A stretch of DNA of 64,000 bases, taken from positions 744,001-808,000 of the forward strand of contig NZ_ML660052.1 in NCBI RefSeq assembly GCF_007004665.1, read 5' to 3'. Made by a program: the position numbers and the translations under genes. This document shows positions 27,106-36,090 of the stretch, in pieces; position 1 is the first letter of the stretch; the number at the start of each line of letters is the position of its first letter. Origin of the DNA: Denitrobaculum tricleocarpae (GTDB taxonomy: Bacteria; Pseudomonadota; Alphaproteobacteria; Kiloniellales; Kiloniellaceae). Under the pieces are notes generated by a model. That model was given only the letters and a program-made list of their open reading frames with translations, did not search any database and was not told the origin of the DNA.

Positions 27106-27309
27106 CAGGGAAGAGTTCGAAAAACAGGGGAGAGCCGGGAGAGGCCAAGCGAATCCAGGGTAAGGCGAATCCCAAGTAAGGCGGCGCAAGAGTGGGCTGG
27201 AAACCGGCGAAAACGCGCAGACAAGCGCCGTCGGCACTCTGCGATGGCGCTGCGAACCCCGTGGCGGGCGGTAAGAGGTGAGTGCTCGGTCTCCGGGCGC
27301 GCCTGAAAA

Positions 27310-27690
27310 TCAGGTTTCGTCGCCCCGAATCCTAAGTGCCCAAATCAGATTGACAACCACGCCTTTGACCAGCGGCAAAAAGATCAGGGTAAGCAAGAGC
27401 GTCAGGGCCGGCCAGACCGCCATGTGAACCCAGAACTCCGGCGGCGCGGTCTGCTCGAGATACAGGATCGAAGGCACGACGATGTGGCCGACGATCAAAA
27501 TCGTGAAGTAGGGCGGAATATCGTCGGCCCGAATGTGTCCCAAGGCTTCGCCGCAACTGGAGCAGCTATCGGCAACCTTGACGTAACCCTTGAAGGATTT
27601 GCCGATTCCACAGGAGGGGCAACGACGCAGAAGGCCGCGAAACAGAGACCGCAGCATGGGGCGTTTGGATTCAGATGCTGTGTATGTCAT
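27310..27690 (-). CDS. DUF983 family membrane protein
   Basis: The 126-aa protein has the DUF983 layout: a basic N-terminus LRSLFRGLLRRCPSCGIG, a second Cys pair CSSCGE for a likely zinc site, DDIPPYFTILIVGHIVV, and two hydrophobic membrane segments (about residues 60-78 and 86-112). Function is unknown; some relatives lie near cytochrome oxidase or Nudix genes. Nothing in the neighbourhood explains its role. Confidence 0.87.
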   Translation of the reverse strand: MTYTASESKRPMLRSLFRGLLRRCPSCGIGKSFKGYVKVADSCSSCGEALGHIRADDIPPYFTILIVGHIVVPSILYLEQTAPPEFWVHMAVWPALTLLLTLIFLPLVKGVVVNLIWALRIRGDET

Positions 27691-27828
27691 TGATGCTCTT
27701 AACTGTCCTGAGGTGTGGTGCTTTAGGATCTAAGCGATCCAAAACGTGAAGCGCTCTCATAGATATCACGATGAGAGGCTGATTCACGCTTTTCACCCAG
27801 ACAGTTAAAAACGCTCAGGCTCTCGGCG

Positions 27829-28437
27829 TCACGACGATCTGCATGACAACGCCGTATGTAACGCCTTTGGAGAGATTTTGCATCCGATAAGATTGGCCCG
27901 CCAGAGGTCGGTGCCCTTCAACTTTGCGCCGGTCAGCACCGCGTCGCGCAGGTCCGCGTCGCTCAGATCGGCGCCGCTCAGATCTGCGCCCTGGAGATTG
28001 GCGCCCTGGAGGTTGGCGCGCACCAGGTTTGCATTCTGCAGATTTGCCTTGCCCAGATCGGCGAAGGAGAGGTCGGCCTCGGCGATATCGGCATGGGGCA
28101 GCGCGGCATGGGGGATCTTGAGACCGGCCAGGTTCAGGCGGTTCAGGTTGGCTCTGATTCCACCCTTGCCGTTCTTCAGCCAGACGTGATGATCCGCCAT
28201 AATATGCAGGAGTTGCCGGGCTTTGGCGGACTTCACCGAACGGGCCTCGTTCGATTTACCGGCTTTGCCTTCGGCCGGCTTTTCGATCAGCAGGGTGTCG
28301 TCCGGCAGGCGCGTGCAGACATATTTCACTCGCAACTGGCGCTTGGCATCCGCCTCGTCCATGGCAATCACTTCGCCGGTTTCAGAGCCTTGTGCCTGGT
28401 CGAAGGTCAAGCGGTATACGAATGTCTTTTTGGCCAT
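27829..28437 (-). CDS. Pentapeptide-repeat protein
   Basis: The C-terminal half (about residues 105-190) consists of A(D/N)LxG-type pentapeptides (for example ANLQGANLQGADLSGADLSD) that form a right-handed quadrilateral beta-helix. The N-terminal ~100 residues contain a small KKTFVYRLTFDQAQGSE beta domain and a Lys-rich linker, and may be a separate module. ATG 28437 is chosen because GAGGGGA lies about 5 bases upstream; the frame reads 15 bases further. Function of the protein is unknown. Confidence 0.82.
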   Translation of the reverse strand: MAKKTFVYRLTFDQAQGSETGEVIAMDEADAKRQLRVKYVCTRLPDDTLLIEKPAEGKAGKSNEARSVKSAKARQLLHIMADHHVWLKNGKGGIRANLNRLNLAGLKIPHAALPHADIAEADLSFADLGKANLQNANLVRANLQGANLQGADLSGADLSDADLRDAVLTGAKLKGTDLWRANLIGCKISPKALHTALSCRSS

Positions 28438-28665
28438 CGGGGGTCCCCTCACTCGAGATCGTCTCGTCGGTTTGAATCTGTGCCGCCCCTCGTGGCATCA
28501 GCAATTTCCGCGCTGTTATGACGCAGGCCAGGTCCACAGGATGCAAGGAGCGGATTTCGTTAACCATACTGCCGAGAGACTTAAAAATATTTAACGCGGC
28601 ATTGAAAAAGGGCGGGAAATCATAGTGTTTACCGCTGATTGTATGAGGAGTAACGGAGAAGTGCC

Positions 28666-28694
28666 TTGACATAATTGAACGATCGTTCCAGATA
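28666..28694 (+). promoter_or_regulatory. Sigma-70-like promoter with palindromic operator in the spacer
   Basis: TTGACA (28666-28671), 17 bases of spacer, then CAGATA (28689-28694) make a good -35/-10 pair upstream of the peroxiredoxin-like gene. The perfect palindrome GAACGATCGTTC (28677-28688) fills most of the spacer, the usual position for a repressor site; its symmetry resembles TetR-family operators. The rest of 28438-28801 holds no gene. Confidence 0.5.
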
Positions 28695-28801
28695 TGGCGC
28701 GGAGCAGGGCCGTTCCTGATCTGCCGGTCACTTTTGATCTGCCGGTCAGGGGCACGCGTCGCTCTCCCCCCATTTGATTCAGAGTTCGAAGGAAATCCAT
28801 C

Positions 28802-29368
28802 ATGAGCGCGATCACCCCACTGGTTCCCCGCCAAGCCGTTCCGTCACTTGAGTTGCCCACTGTCGGGGGCGGCACCTGGTCGCTTGCGGATCAGAAGCCT
28901 GAGAACTTCACGATTGTCGTCGTTTATCGCGGCCTGCATTGTCCGATCTGCTCCATGTACCTGGGCGACCTCAACCAGAAGCTTGAGAAGTTCACCGAGA
29001 AAGGTGTTTCGGTTTTTGTCGCGACGAGCGACGGCGAGGCAAGGGCGAGCGAAGCAAAAGAGAAGTGGGGCCTTGATAAGCTGACTCTCGGGTACGGCCT
29101 GAGCCTGGAAAAGGCGCGCGAGTGGGGTCTCTATGTTTCCGCCGGAATTGGAACGACCTCGATCGGCATTGAAGAGCCTGATCTCTTCGTCGAGCCGGGC
29201 ATTTTCCTGATCCGCCCTGACGGAACGCTCTATTTCGGCAGTGTTCAGACCATGCCCTTCGCCCGCCCTGCGTTCGGTGATATTCTCAAGGCGTTGGATT
29301 TCGTGATCGCAAAGGGATATCCGGCGCGCGGTGAAGTGGTTGACCTGCCGGCTCAGGCTGCCGAGTAA
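28802..29368 (+). CDS. Peroxiredoxin-like (AhpC/TSA, redoxin-fold) protein
   Basis: The 188-aa protein has a thioredoxin fold: a VVVYRGLHCPICSMYLGDLN strand-helix segment with a CPIC motif near residue 49-52, in place of the usual peroxiredoxin TxxC. A second, resolving Cys is not evident elsewhere, so the CPIC pair may be the redox centre. It is a cytoplasmic reductant-type enzyme, with substrate unknown. ATG 28802 has AGGA about 10 bases upstream, and the promoter at 28666 with a palindromic operator suggests regulated expression, perhaps by oxidative or electrophilic stress. Confidence 0.82.
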   Translation: MSAITPLVPRQAVPSLELPTVGGGTWSLADQKPENFTIVVVYRGLHCPICSMYLGDLNQKLEKFTEKGVSVFVATSDGEARASEAKEKWGLDKLTLGYGLSLEKAREWGLYVSAGIGTTSIGIEEPDLFVEPGIFLIRPDGTLYFGSVQTMPFARPAFGDILKALDFVIAKGYPARGEVVDLPAQAAE

Positions 29369-29456
29369 CCGACGGTCCCGCATAGCCTGCTCGAACTCTC
29401 TATTGAGACAGCTCGTGTGGTGGATCTGAAGTCTGTATTTGCATTTTTCATGCGGC

Positions 29457-29495
29457 AAAAAGGGCGCTCCGTTCTCGGTGGCGCCCTTTTTGCTG
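29457..29495. terminator. Intrinsic terminator after peroxiredoxin-like gene
   Basis: The stem AAAAGGGCGC / GCGCCCTTTT encloses a loop, with a T-run downstream on the plus strand. The reverse complement also ends in T-rich sequence, so it may work in both directions. Confidence 0.8.
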
Positions 29496-29563
29496 TTTCT
29501 TTGCGTTCTGTAGATCATGTCCAAGATGCCGCATTGTGATCGGCGCAACTCAAAAAAACAAAA

Positions 29564-29760
29564 ACCCCGGCAGAGCTGCCGGGGTAAGGTCTTGAGCCGG
29601 TAAACAGGGGTCTGTATTGGCGGCTCAAATTAGGGGTATAGACTAAACAAGTGCGATCCTGTGCGGTTTTTTCAAGGGGCCTGGAGATCTGTCCTACCCG
29701 AAGTGGAGCTGCCGAAGCGACCGTTTGCCCTGAGGACTCGCGTTCCGCAATCCGGATGAC
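29564..29760 (-). ncRNA. Possible minus-strand small RNA ending at a strong terminator
   Basis: At 29565-29584 a CCCCGGCAG / CTGCCGGGG hairpin is followed, on the minus strand, by TTTTTGTTTTTTT, an excellent intrinsic terminator. There is no minus-strand protein gene upstream of it until beyond 32 kb. The ~180 bases upstream on that strand contain another hairpin (GAGCCG...CGGCTC, 29594-29626). This fits a small RNA of unknown type. I do not recognise 6S RNA, SRP RNA or tmRNA in it. Confidence 0.3.
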
Positions 29761-30442
29761 GGGAGACGAATCGGCAAAAAATTTCTGATGGGGCTCTTAA
29801 AATCTCTTCGCAATGACTCGGCTGCGCGGGTGTTTGAAATTTTTATCGATCTTTTTTCGGCTTTCGGTCCGGGGGCTTTTCGGCCCGTGCAATCGCATAC
29901 GAAAGGCCTGACGGTGACCGGTTGAATGTCTCAGGGTTGCATGTCTTGGTGACCAGGCCAGCGACGCGGACCGGCCGTGGAAAAGAGACCGCACCTCCCG
30001 AGCGGTTAAAACTTCGTTGCTCTATTCTTGCAATCGGCCCCGAGCAGGTTCCGATTACTACAGAGTTTAAAAATATAATATAAATCAATTGGTTATGGGT
30101 TTGTTTTCGCGATGTTCACGCGTGGCGAAGAGATCTTTCAAGACAGGGTTTCCTGCGAATTCAACAGGCTGTGTATCGAGTCTTTGCGTGTTTGTTGAGT
30201 TCTTTAAAGAGTACCAAATCGCGGCAGGCCGGGGCGATCGTAGTAATGAAAACCGGCAAGGGGAGAAGCCGGCAGCGTTTGTCAAATGATCCTGCGGCCC
30301 GGCAATAGTCACAATGAAAAGAAGCGTGTGCGCCTCAATGAAGCAAGATTTGAGGTAAGAAAATATTTACCAAGTGGGTTTAAACGATACGCCACCGAGG
30401 CGTGAATCGCCGAACCTTACTTCATAATTTTGAGGATTTAGA
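29761..30442. other. Spacer upstream of H1-like gene
   Basis: No gene is supported here. AT-rich stretches near 30060-30090 and 30320-30440 probably hold the promoter of the histone H1-like gene, but no unambiguous -35/-10 pair stands out. Confidence 0.4.
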
Positions 30443-31780
30443 ATGGTTGCGAAAAAACGGACGGCGGCGTCTTCGGCTACTGCCAAGGCCAAACCGGCAA
30501 AGAAAAAGGTTGCCGCTAAGCCGGCTGCCAAACGGACTGCAGCAGCTAAGAAGCCAGTCGCTAAAAAGACTGTCGCTAAGAAGCCTGTAGCCAAGAAGAC
30601 CGCGGCGAAGAAGCCAGTCGCGAAGAAGGCAGTGGCGAAGAAGCCCGTCGCTAAAAAGACTGCGGCTAAGAAGCCCGTCGCTCGCAAGACTGCAGCCAAA
30701 AAGACTGTAGCCAAGAAGACTGCGGCCAAGAAGCCCGTCGCTCGGAAGACTGCAGCCAAAAAGACTGTAGCCAAGAAGACTGCGGCCAAGAGGCCCGTCG
30801 CTCGCAAGACTGCAGCCAAAAAGACTGTAGCCAAGAAGACTGCGGCTAAGAAGCCCGTCGCTCGCAAGACTGCAGCTAAGAAGCCTGTGGCTCGTAAGAC
30901 CGCGGCTAAGAAGCCGGTCGCTCGCAAGACCGCGGCTAAGAAGCCTGTGGCTCGTAAGACCGCGGCTAAGAAGCCGGTCGCTCGCAAGACCGCGGCTAAG
31001 AAGCCTGTGGCTCGTAAGACCGCGGCTAAGAAGCCGGTGGCTCGTAAGACGGCAGCCAAGAAGCCTGTCGCTCGTAAGACCGCGGCTAAGAAGCCTGTCG
31101 CTCGTAAGACGGCGGCTAAGAAGCCTGTCGCTCGTAAGACGGCGGCTAAGAAGCCTGTCGCTCGTAAGACGGCAGCTAAGAAGCCGGTCGCTCGTAAGAC
31201 GGCAGCCAAGAAGCCTGTCGCTCGTAAGACCGCGGCTAAGAAGCCGGTCGCTCGTAAGACGGCAGCTAAGAAGCCTGTCGCTCGTAAGACCGCGGCTAAG
31301 AAGCCGGTGGCTCGTAAGACGGCAGCCAAGAAGCCGGTCGCTCGCAAGACCGCAGCCAAGAAGCCGGTCGCTCGCAAGACCGCGGCTAAGAAGCCGGTCG
31401 CTCGTAAGACCGCGGCTAAGAAGCCGGTCGCTCGCAAGACCGCGGCTAAGAAGCCGGTCGCTCGTAAGACCGCGGCTAAGAAGCCGGTCGCTCGTAAGAC
31501 CGCGGCCAAGAAGCCTGTCGCTCGTAAGACCGCAGCCAAGAAGCCTGTCGCTCGTAAGACCGCAGCCAAGAAGCCGGTCGCTCGTAAGACCGCAGCTAAG
31601 AAGCCGGTCGTCCGCAAGGTTGCAGCTAAGAAACCAACGGCTAAGGCCGCTGTTGCCAAGAAGCCAGTCGTGCGGAAAGCCGTCACCAAGCGTCCTGTGA
31701 CGTCGAAGGTTATGGCCAAGCGTCCGGTTTCTGTGAAGCCTTTCCGCTATGTGTGGTCGAATGGTGCTGTAAGCCGGTAA
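30443..31780 (+). CDS. Histone H1-like Lys/Ala-rich repeat protein
   Basis: The 445-aa protein is built almost wholly from a ten-residue unit (TAAKKPVARK), resembling AlgP/AlgR3 and H1-like proteins that coat DNA. The first ~70 residues are irregular AAKK/PVAKK blocks, then about 32 units run from 30661 to 31620. The first four lines alternate TAAKKPVARK with TAAKKTVAKK (a 60-base period); from about 30841 it becomes homogeneous. The end is PFRYVWSNGAVSR. The chain is strongly basic and probably binds nucleic acid nonspecifically. ATG 30443 has GAGG about 11 bases upstream. An antisense frame of 450 codons mirrors the repeat but is not a gene. Confidence 0.88.
   Translation: MVAKKRTAASSATAKAKPAKKKVAAKPAAKRTAAAKKPVAKKTVAKKPVAKKTAAKKPVAKKAVAKKPVAKKTAAKKPVARKTAAKKTVAKKTAAKKPVARKTAAKKTVAKKTAAKRPVARKTAAKKTVAKKTAAKKPVARKTAAKKPVARKTAAKKPVARKTAAKKPVARKTAAKKPVARKTAAKKPVARKTAAKKPVARKTAAKKPVARKTAAKKPVARKTAAKKPVARKTAAKKPVARKTAAKKPVARKTAAKKPVARKTAAKKPVARKTAAKKPVARKTAAKKPVARKTAAKKPVARKTAAKKPVARKTAAKKPVARKTAAKKPVARKTAAKKPVARKTAAKKPVARKTAAKKPVARKTAAKKPVARKTAAKKPVARKTAAKKPVVRKVAAKKPTAKAAVAKKPVVRKAVTKRPVTSKVMAKRPVSVKPFRYVWSNGAVSR
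30643..31620. repeat. 30-bp tandem repeat array within the H1-like gene
   Basis: About 32 copies of a 30-bp unit (coding for TAAKKPVARK) lie in phase with the reading frame. Third-base differences between copies (such as ctcgtaagac, ctcgcaagac) form mosaic patterns, indicating repeat turnover by slippage or unequal exchange. The left part has a 60-bp higher-order unit. Confidence 0.92.
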
Positions 31781-31810
31781 TCCATCGGTGACATAGCATT
31801 CGCTAACAGG

Positions 31811-31845
31811 AAAAGCGGGGCCTTTCGGGGTCCCGCTTTTTTTTT
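31811..31845 (+). terminator. Strong intrinsic terminator after H1-like gene
   Basis: An AAAAGCGGG / CCCGCTTTT stem with a short loop is followed by a run of nine T residues, 30 bases after the H1-like stop. Confidence 0.9.
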
Positions 31846-31964
31846 GTCGGTGACACAGGATTCCAGCTTTGGCAGCGGGCCGGACTGTCTCTGCTTACGG
31901 GTGTCTGAGCTGAGACCTGTCTGCGCCGAAACCTATACGGTCCTATGAACGACCCGGAACGCAA

Positions 31965-32000
31965 ATCGCCCTCCCCCCCACAGGGGAGAGAGGGCGACCC
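31965..32000. terminator. Hairpin downstream of the minus-strand hypothetical gene
   Basis: A TCGCCCTC / GAGGGCGA inverted repeat with a C- and G-rich loop lies about 90 bases past the stop of the gene at 32092-32649. It may end that transcript, though no T-run follows. Confidence 0.35.
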
Positions 32001-32091
32001 CGGAGTCATCGTCTCGGTGAATAGACGGCGGATTCAGACCGCTTGCGCTTTACGGAAGCTAGTCTTCCCGGCGTGGATCAGGTCCTGGCAA

Positions 32092-32649
32092 TCAGTTACG
32101 CACACCCTCGACCATAACGGTGCCATTGACAATGTGGCCGCGAAGGTCGTTCAGGCCCTGAAGCAGTTCGTCGTAGGTTTCGCGGAGCTGCCTCAGATCC
32201 TCGATGCGGCTGCTCGAGACGCTCTTTCCTTTGGAGGATTCAAGCAGAGTGGCAAGATACCTGCCCTTGGCACGGGCCACCTGCTTGACCAGGGCCGCAA
32301 CCTCCGAGCGCTCGACCTTGATGACATGCTGGGTGATCTCCGCCTGGCTTTCATTGCGGATCATATCCTCGATCATGCGGTCGTATTGCCCCGCTGCCAC
32401 AGTCTCGCTCTTGCCGGGACCTGGGCGGGCCTTTTTGGGCTTTATGTCCTTTTGACCGGATTGCGGCAGGCCGTCCGACGGCGCCGGCTGGGGCTTATTG
32501 GCTTGATTGAGGGTCGGCAAAGCTGACGGGGGATCGATCTCCAGTTTCAGGGGGGGCCGAGCTTCGAGATCCGCGGGGCCGGTTTGCTTCAACCAGGACC
32601 GTGCGGAGCGTAATTGCTGATTGAGATCGCCCGGTTCGATAAGAGACAT
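32092..32649 (-). CDS. Hypothetical protein with C-terminal coiled coil
   Basis: I do not recognise a family. The start is well supported: GGAGGAACT lies 5-6 bases before ATG 32649. The N-terminal half is Pro/Ala-rich and probably disordered (PKKARPGPG). From about residue 90 there is a long helical stretch (DRMIEDMIRNESQAEIT, then ALVKQVARAKGRYLATLLES and DELLQGLNDLRGHIVNG) that could form a coiled coil. It is soluble and has no signal peptide. Confidence 0.65.
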   Translation of the reverse strand: MSLIEPGDLNQQLRSARSWLKQTGPADLEARPPLKLEIDPPSALPTLNQANKPQPAPSDGLPQSGQKDIKPKKARPGPGKSETVAAGQYDRMIEDMIRNESQAEITQHVIKVERSEVAALVKQVARAKGRYLATLLESSKGKSVSSSRIEDLRQLRETYDELLQGLNDLRGHIVNGTVMVEGVRN

Positions 32650-32995
32650 GATAGTTCCTCCAAGGTCTGCGCGCTTTCACGCGCAGAGTGAAACGCCTGG
32701 CTCAGCCCTTTTCCCTTTTGGTCCGACGACGGCTTTCGTTCCCCACAGGTCCCGTTCTCCGGGTTTCCCTTCCCCTGAGTGTGGCGTAAGGAGCGATCGC
32801 GCGTGCCTTGCAGAGCTGTCCTGCTGGAGGAAAGATATGCAATTCGCGGACCAGCTTTTCCCGGCTTCGTACTCTCCGGAAAACCAAGGTTTTCCGGCGG
32901 TAAAATCCTTTGATGACGGGCTCCGCGCAGGGGGGCGGAAATAATTTCCCGGCAAGAAAAGAGACCCCGATGCATGTCCGGCCGCCGCGCACCGC
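32650..32995. other. Spacer with a 22-bp perfect palindrome
   Basis: No gene is supported. The perfect palindrome CCGGAAAACC-AA-GGTTTTCCGG (32876-32897) is the main feature and may be an operator or an RNA hairpin. Confidence 0.45.
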
Positions 32996-33895
32996 TCAGC
33001 TGGGGCCGTTGTCTGATTTTTTAAGGTTCTCGCGGTGAAAGATGTAAAGACCGCTCGCCGCGATAATGATTGCGCCAACGATGGTCCAGACGTCGGGCAG
33101 TTCCCCAAAAATAAGGAATCCGTAGAGCGTCGCCCAGATCAGGCTGGAGTAGCTGAAGGGAGTGACGGCAGTGGCGGGAGCCGACTGAAAGGCCTTGATT
33201 AGAGTAAACTGACTGACACCGCCGAGAAAGCCGATCAGGATCATGATAAGCCAGCCATGGGTGTCCGGTGTCTGCCACTCGAAAGGGACCACAAAGCACA
33301 TCACAACTGCGCCGACCAGCGCCGTGTAGGCCAGGGTGGTCAAGGGTTGGTCGCTGTGGCTGAGAGATCGTGTGATCACCTGATACAGGGCATAGCAGCA
33401 GGCGGCACCGAAGGGCAGCAGTGCCGCGAGCTGAACGCTGTCGCCGCCCGGACGGATAACGATCAGGGCGCCGATAAATCCGACAGCGATACTTGCCCAG
33501 CGCCGCGGACCAACCTTTTCTCCCAGCATGGGGATCGATAACGCGGTGACGAGAATAGGGGCAACGAACATGATCGCGCTGGCATCCGCGAGCGGTATCA
33601 GGCTGAGCCCGGTGAAGAACAGGACCGTCGTAATCAGCAGCAGCAGTGATCGAAAGAGCTGAATGCCAAGACGCTGCGTCCGCATCAATCCCGGAAGCCG
33701 GTGGTTCAGATAAAGTGCCAGAAGCAGCGCATGGAAAACGTAACGGGCCCAGACGACCTGCAGGACAGGATAGCTCTGAGCGAGATACTTTGCTGCCGTG
33801 TCCATACTGACGAACAGCAGCATGGTCAGAAGCATCCAGAATATGCCTCTGCTTGAACCCGATGAGAGGGTCGCGCGGACCCGAAGACCTGTCAT
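32996..33895 (-). CDS. DMT-superfamily (EamA) transporter
   Basis: The 299-aa protein has ten predicted membrane helices in two EamA repeats (about residues 15-145 and 155-285). A typical second repeat starts with LLPFGAACCYALYQVITRSL and has FLIFGELPDVWTIVGAIIIAASG at the end. EamA proteins export small metabolites or amino acids, with the substrate rarely predictable. No linked gene suggests one here. ATG 33895 is the natural start of the first cytoplasmic tail. Confidence 0.88.
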   Translation of the reverse strand: MTGLRVRATLSSGSSRGIFWMLLTMLLFVSMDTAAKYLAQSYPVLQVVWARYVFHALLLALYLNHRLPGLMRTQRLGIQLFRSLLLLITTVLFFTGLSLIPLADASAIMFVAPILVTALSIPMLGEKVGPRRWASIAVGFIGALIVIRPGGDSVQLAALLPFGAACCYALYQVITRSLSHSDQPLTTLAYTALVGAVVMCFVVPFEWQTPDTHGWLIMILIGFLGGVSQFTLIKAFQSAPATAVTPFSYSSLIWATLYGFLIFGELPDVWTIVGAIIIAASGLYIFHRENLKKSDNGPS

Positions 33896-34430
33896 GGAGG
33901 TGTATCCGCCATAAAGATGTATTGCTTATGTCCGTGAGTCTGCCGACGAACTGTGCCTGCGGCGCAGCGGCCTGACTTAACCATGGTGTATTTCGGCTTG
34001 AGGGATACAGGAAAACGCGGCTTTGCGGAATTCCCGGATTTGCGTGTCTGCCATGCGCGGCGCTCCCGGTGAGCGCTGCGGAGCGACCGGTATTGACGTC
34101 CTTTCGAGGATTCCGCAGTCTTGGACCGTCCGGTATTTACCGTGATCGGGTTCTCAATTTACCCGTCCAGAGAAAGCGCTTCGGTTTAAAGTGGAGTGAG
34201 CTGAAGTCGGCGCGCGAAGCCTTTCATAGAGTATTTCAGATACTGTTCTATTGAGATGACCTTAACACTTAATCTTGTTATGATGGTCCCGCATGTATCG
34301 TTTAATTGAAATGGGTTGCCGGGTTCATCTCTCCGAAACTTTGGGTCGCGAGCAACTCGTTTGTGTCAGTATGGCGCTCGACCTGTGAAATCGGGACCGA
34401 CGTCGTTGCCGTACGCCTGGGTAGTTCGTC
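33896..34430. other. Spacer with no gene supported
   Basis: This 535-base interval between the divergent DMT transporter and the PAS gene has one 61-codon plus frame (34069-34254) with no recognisable features, which I do not call. Confidence 0.45.
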
Positions 34431-34982
34431 ATGTTTAGCAACCTGTCCGACCAAAGACTGAACCGGCTTCTGGAGCATTACATGGAAGCGCGCGGAACGC
34501 GGGCCATGCCAAGCCGGCACGATATCGATGCCCTGCGTTTGGGGCCGGTCTTGCCGTTCATCTGGTTGAGCGACTTCGAACCGGCGCACAATACCTTTCG
34601 CTACCGCCTGGCGGGCGAGGAGGTAAATGCCGTTTTCGGAGCGCGGATCACCGGACTCTTGCTGTCGGATATGGTCAAAGGCGAACGTTTCACCGCCGTG
34701 AACAACCTCTTCTTGAGGGTGATCAACGAGGGATTGGCACTGCACGCCGAGGGCCCGGTCTATCGTTGTACCGACCGCATGACCCTTGGAGAGCGCCTCG
34801 TGCTGCCGCTTTCCAGCGATGGTGAAGTCGCCGACGGCCTCGTGGGTGTGACCGTTCGTGGGGAGTCGGTTGATTTGACGACTGCAGCAGCCAGCGCCGA
34901 TCAAGTTTACAATTTCGCCGCGGTTGAACAGCTCTCGGAAAACTCGCCTGAAACAGTGCTGCAACGCGCGACAGGCGGTTGA
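34431..34982 (+). CDS. PAS_5-type PAS domain protein
   Basis: The 183-aa protein has one PAS_5-like domain: LPFIWLSDFEPAHNTFRYRLAGEEVNAVFG, the typical FRYRLAGxxV core followed by GARITGLLLSDMV, and a C-terminal GERLVLPLSSDGEVADGLVGVTV sheet. There is no output domain, so it may bind a ligand and act through a partner. These stand-alone PAS proteins are common in alphaproteobacteria with unknown roles. It precedes the HPr-rel-A-like locus by about 530 bases, so a functional link is not shown. Confidence 0.82.
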   Translation: MFSNLSDQRLNRLLEHYMEARGTRAMPSRHDIDALRLGPVLPFIWLSDFEPAHNTFRYRLAGEEVNAVFGARITGLLLSDMVKGERFTAVNNLFLRVINEGLALHAEGPVYRCTDRMTLGERLVLPLSSDGEVADGLVGVTVRGESVDLTTAAASADQVYNFAAVEQLSENSPETVLQRATGG

Positions 34983-35509
34983 TGAACCAGAGTCTCCGCG
35001 ACGACTCCTAAACTCTTAATTTCAGACGAGTTTATTCACGGGTGATTTGCGGTGTTTTTCAACTTTTTATTGTAGGACCTCTGCATGAGATGGCTGTGTG
35101 GCAGCCGCCTCTCTTTTGCATGCTCCCGACGTGCGCGTTCGATTGCAGAGCATCGCTGTTGCGCGACCTCTCTTCAGCGCTGCCCCAGGGAGGTTGAGAA
35201 CCACGCTTTGTCGGATTTTTTTACGATGTGTTAAACTTGTGTTTTATATGAATATCAACGTCTTAAGGAGATGATGCCGGACTCCTATCGGAATCAGGTC
35301 GAAAAAACTGTTGGAATTTCTTACAGAGGCCTTATATCCGAATCGATAAAGGATTGAAAACAAACGAACAAGACCTGTGGCATAGAAGTTGCTTAGTGTC
35401 ATGGAGCATTTATTAGCGGCCATTTGTCGAGACATATATTGTAGGGCAAGTCTGTGGCCAGGTATGGGCATGGCGGCGCGTGAAGCCGATTTTGAGGAGT
35501 GTGTCATTT
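34983..35509. other. AT-richer spacer upstream of the HPr-rel-A-like locus
   Basis: No gene is certain. A short frame at 35271-35357 (28 aa, beginning MMPDSYRNQV) follows TAAGGAG almost directly; the spacing is too short to be a convincing start. The region probably holds the promoter for the following genes. Confidence 0.4.
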
Positions 35510-35995
35510 ATGGATCCGACGTTAAATGGCAATGAGAATGCCGGGTCTGAGGATAAGGCGCAGATGGATGAAGCGAGGAAAGCTCGGCGCCGTTTGCTGA
35601 AGCTTGGCGCTGCCTCTGCGCCGCTGGTTCTGACCTTCAAGCCGAGTTCGGCCTGGGCAGTCTCCGCAGGTTGTATTTTGCATGAGGGCAAGCGGGAGAC
35701 ACCCGGCAAACTCTACAAGGTCGACGGTTACATGCGGCGGATGGTGCGTCACGACAACGGCATCTACTACAAGTTCCGCTATGGTCGTTGGATGTACTGG
35801 CATGGCGGCCACCGGCGCTTTTACGATTTGAATAAGGGCCCTTATCGCAGAGTTCGCCACTACCAGGAAATCTACATGAATAAAGGGCCCGGCAGTGTCG
35901 TTCAGGCCGGGAACGTCAATCACACCAAGCTGCGGGCGTTGGTTTACAATGACAACGTGGGCTGGTCCTGTGTGAGTTCGATTATTCAGTCTTAA
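35510..35995 (+). CDS. Secreted protein with RRR-type signal, HPr-rel-A-linked
   Basis: The 161-aa protein has an N-terminal ARKARRRLLKLGAASAPLVL region, a Tat-like (twin-arginine) signal followed by a hydrophobic stretch and likely cleavage after SSAWA. The mature part, ~110 residues, starts VSAGC and is rich in Tyr, Arg, His and Gly (for example YKFRYGRWMYWHGGHRRFYD), with a second Cys in GWSCVSS. No family is recognised. ATG 35510 has GAGGAG about 10 bases upstream. It is the first gene of a block also holding a PqqD-like protein, an HprK-related kinase and a nucleotidyltransferase, so it may be the modified substrate; this is inference. Confidence 0.7.
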   Translation: MDPTLNGNENAGSEDKAQMDEARKARRRLLKLGAASAPLVLTFKPSSAWAVSAGCILHEGKRETPGKLYKVDGYMRRMVRHDNGIYYKFRYGRWMYWHGGHRRFYDLNKGPYRRVRHYQEIYMNKGPGSVVQAGNVNHTKLRALVYNDNVGWSCVSSIIQS

Positions 35996-36090
35996 CGCTA
36001 CGTCGGTCCTGTCGTGAATTGCGGGATCGAGTGTCGAAAAGCTTGGGGAGCGGGCGCGGGCCGAATTTCGGTCGCGCCCGTTATTTCGTC

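Noticed and set aside
29564-29760. 6S RNA, SRP RNA or tmRNA
   Set aside because: None of the conserved sequences I know for these RNAs is present; only an unnamed small RNA candidate is kept.
30643-31620. CRISPR-like array
   Set aside because: The units are contiguous with no spacers and code for protein; it is a coding tandem repeat.
30367-31719. 450-codon minus-strand frame rich in LRATGFLAAV
   Set aside because: It is the mirror of the H1-like repeats. A repeat unit whose length is a multiple of three keeps other frames open, and there is no start signal or plausible protein family.
34069-34254. 61-codon plus-strand frame
   Set aside because: No ribosome site, no family, and no neighbour coupling.
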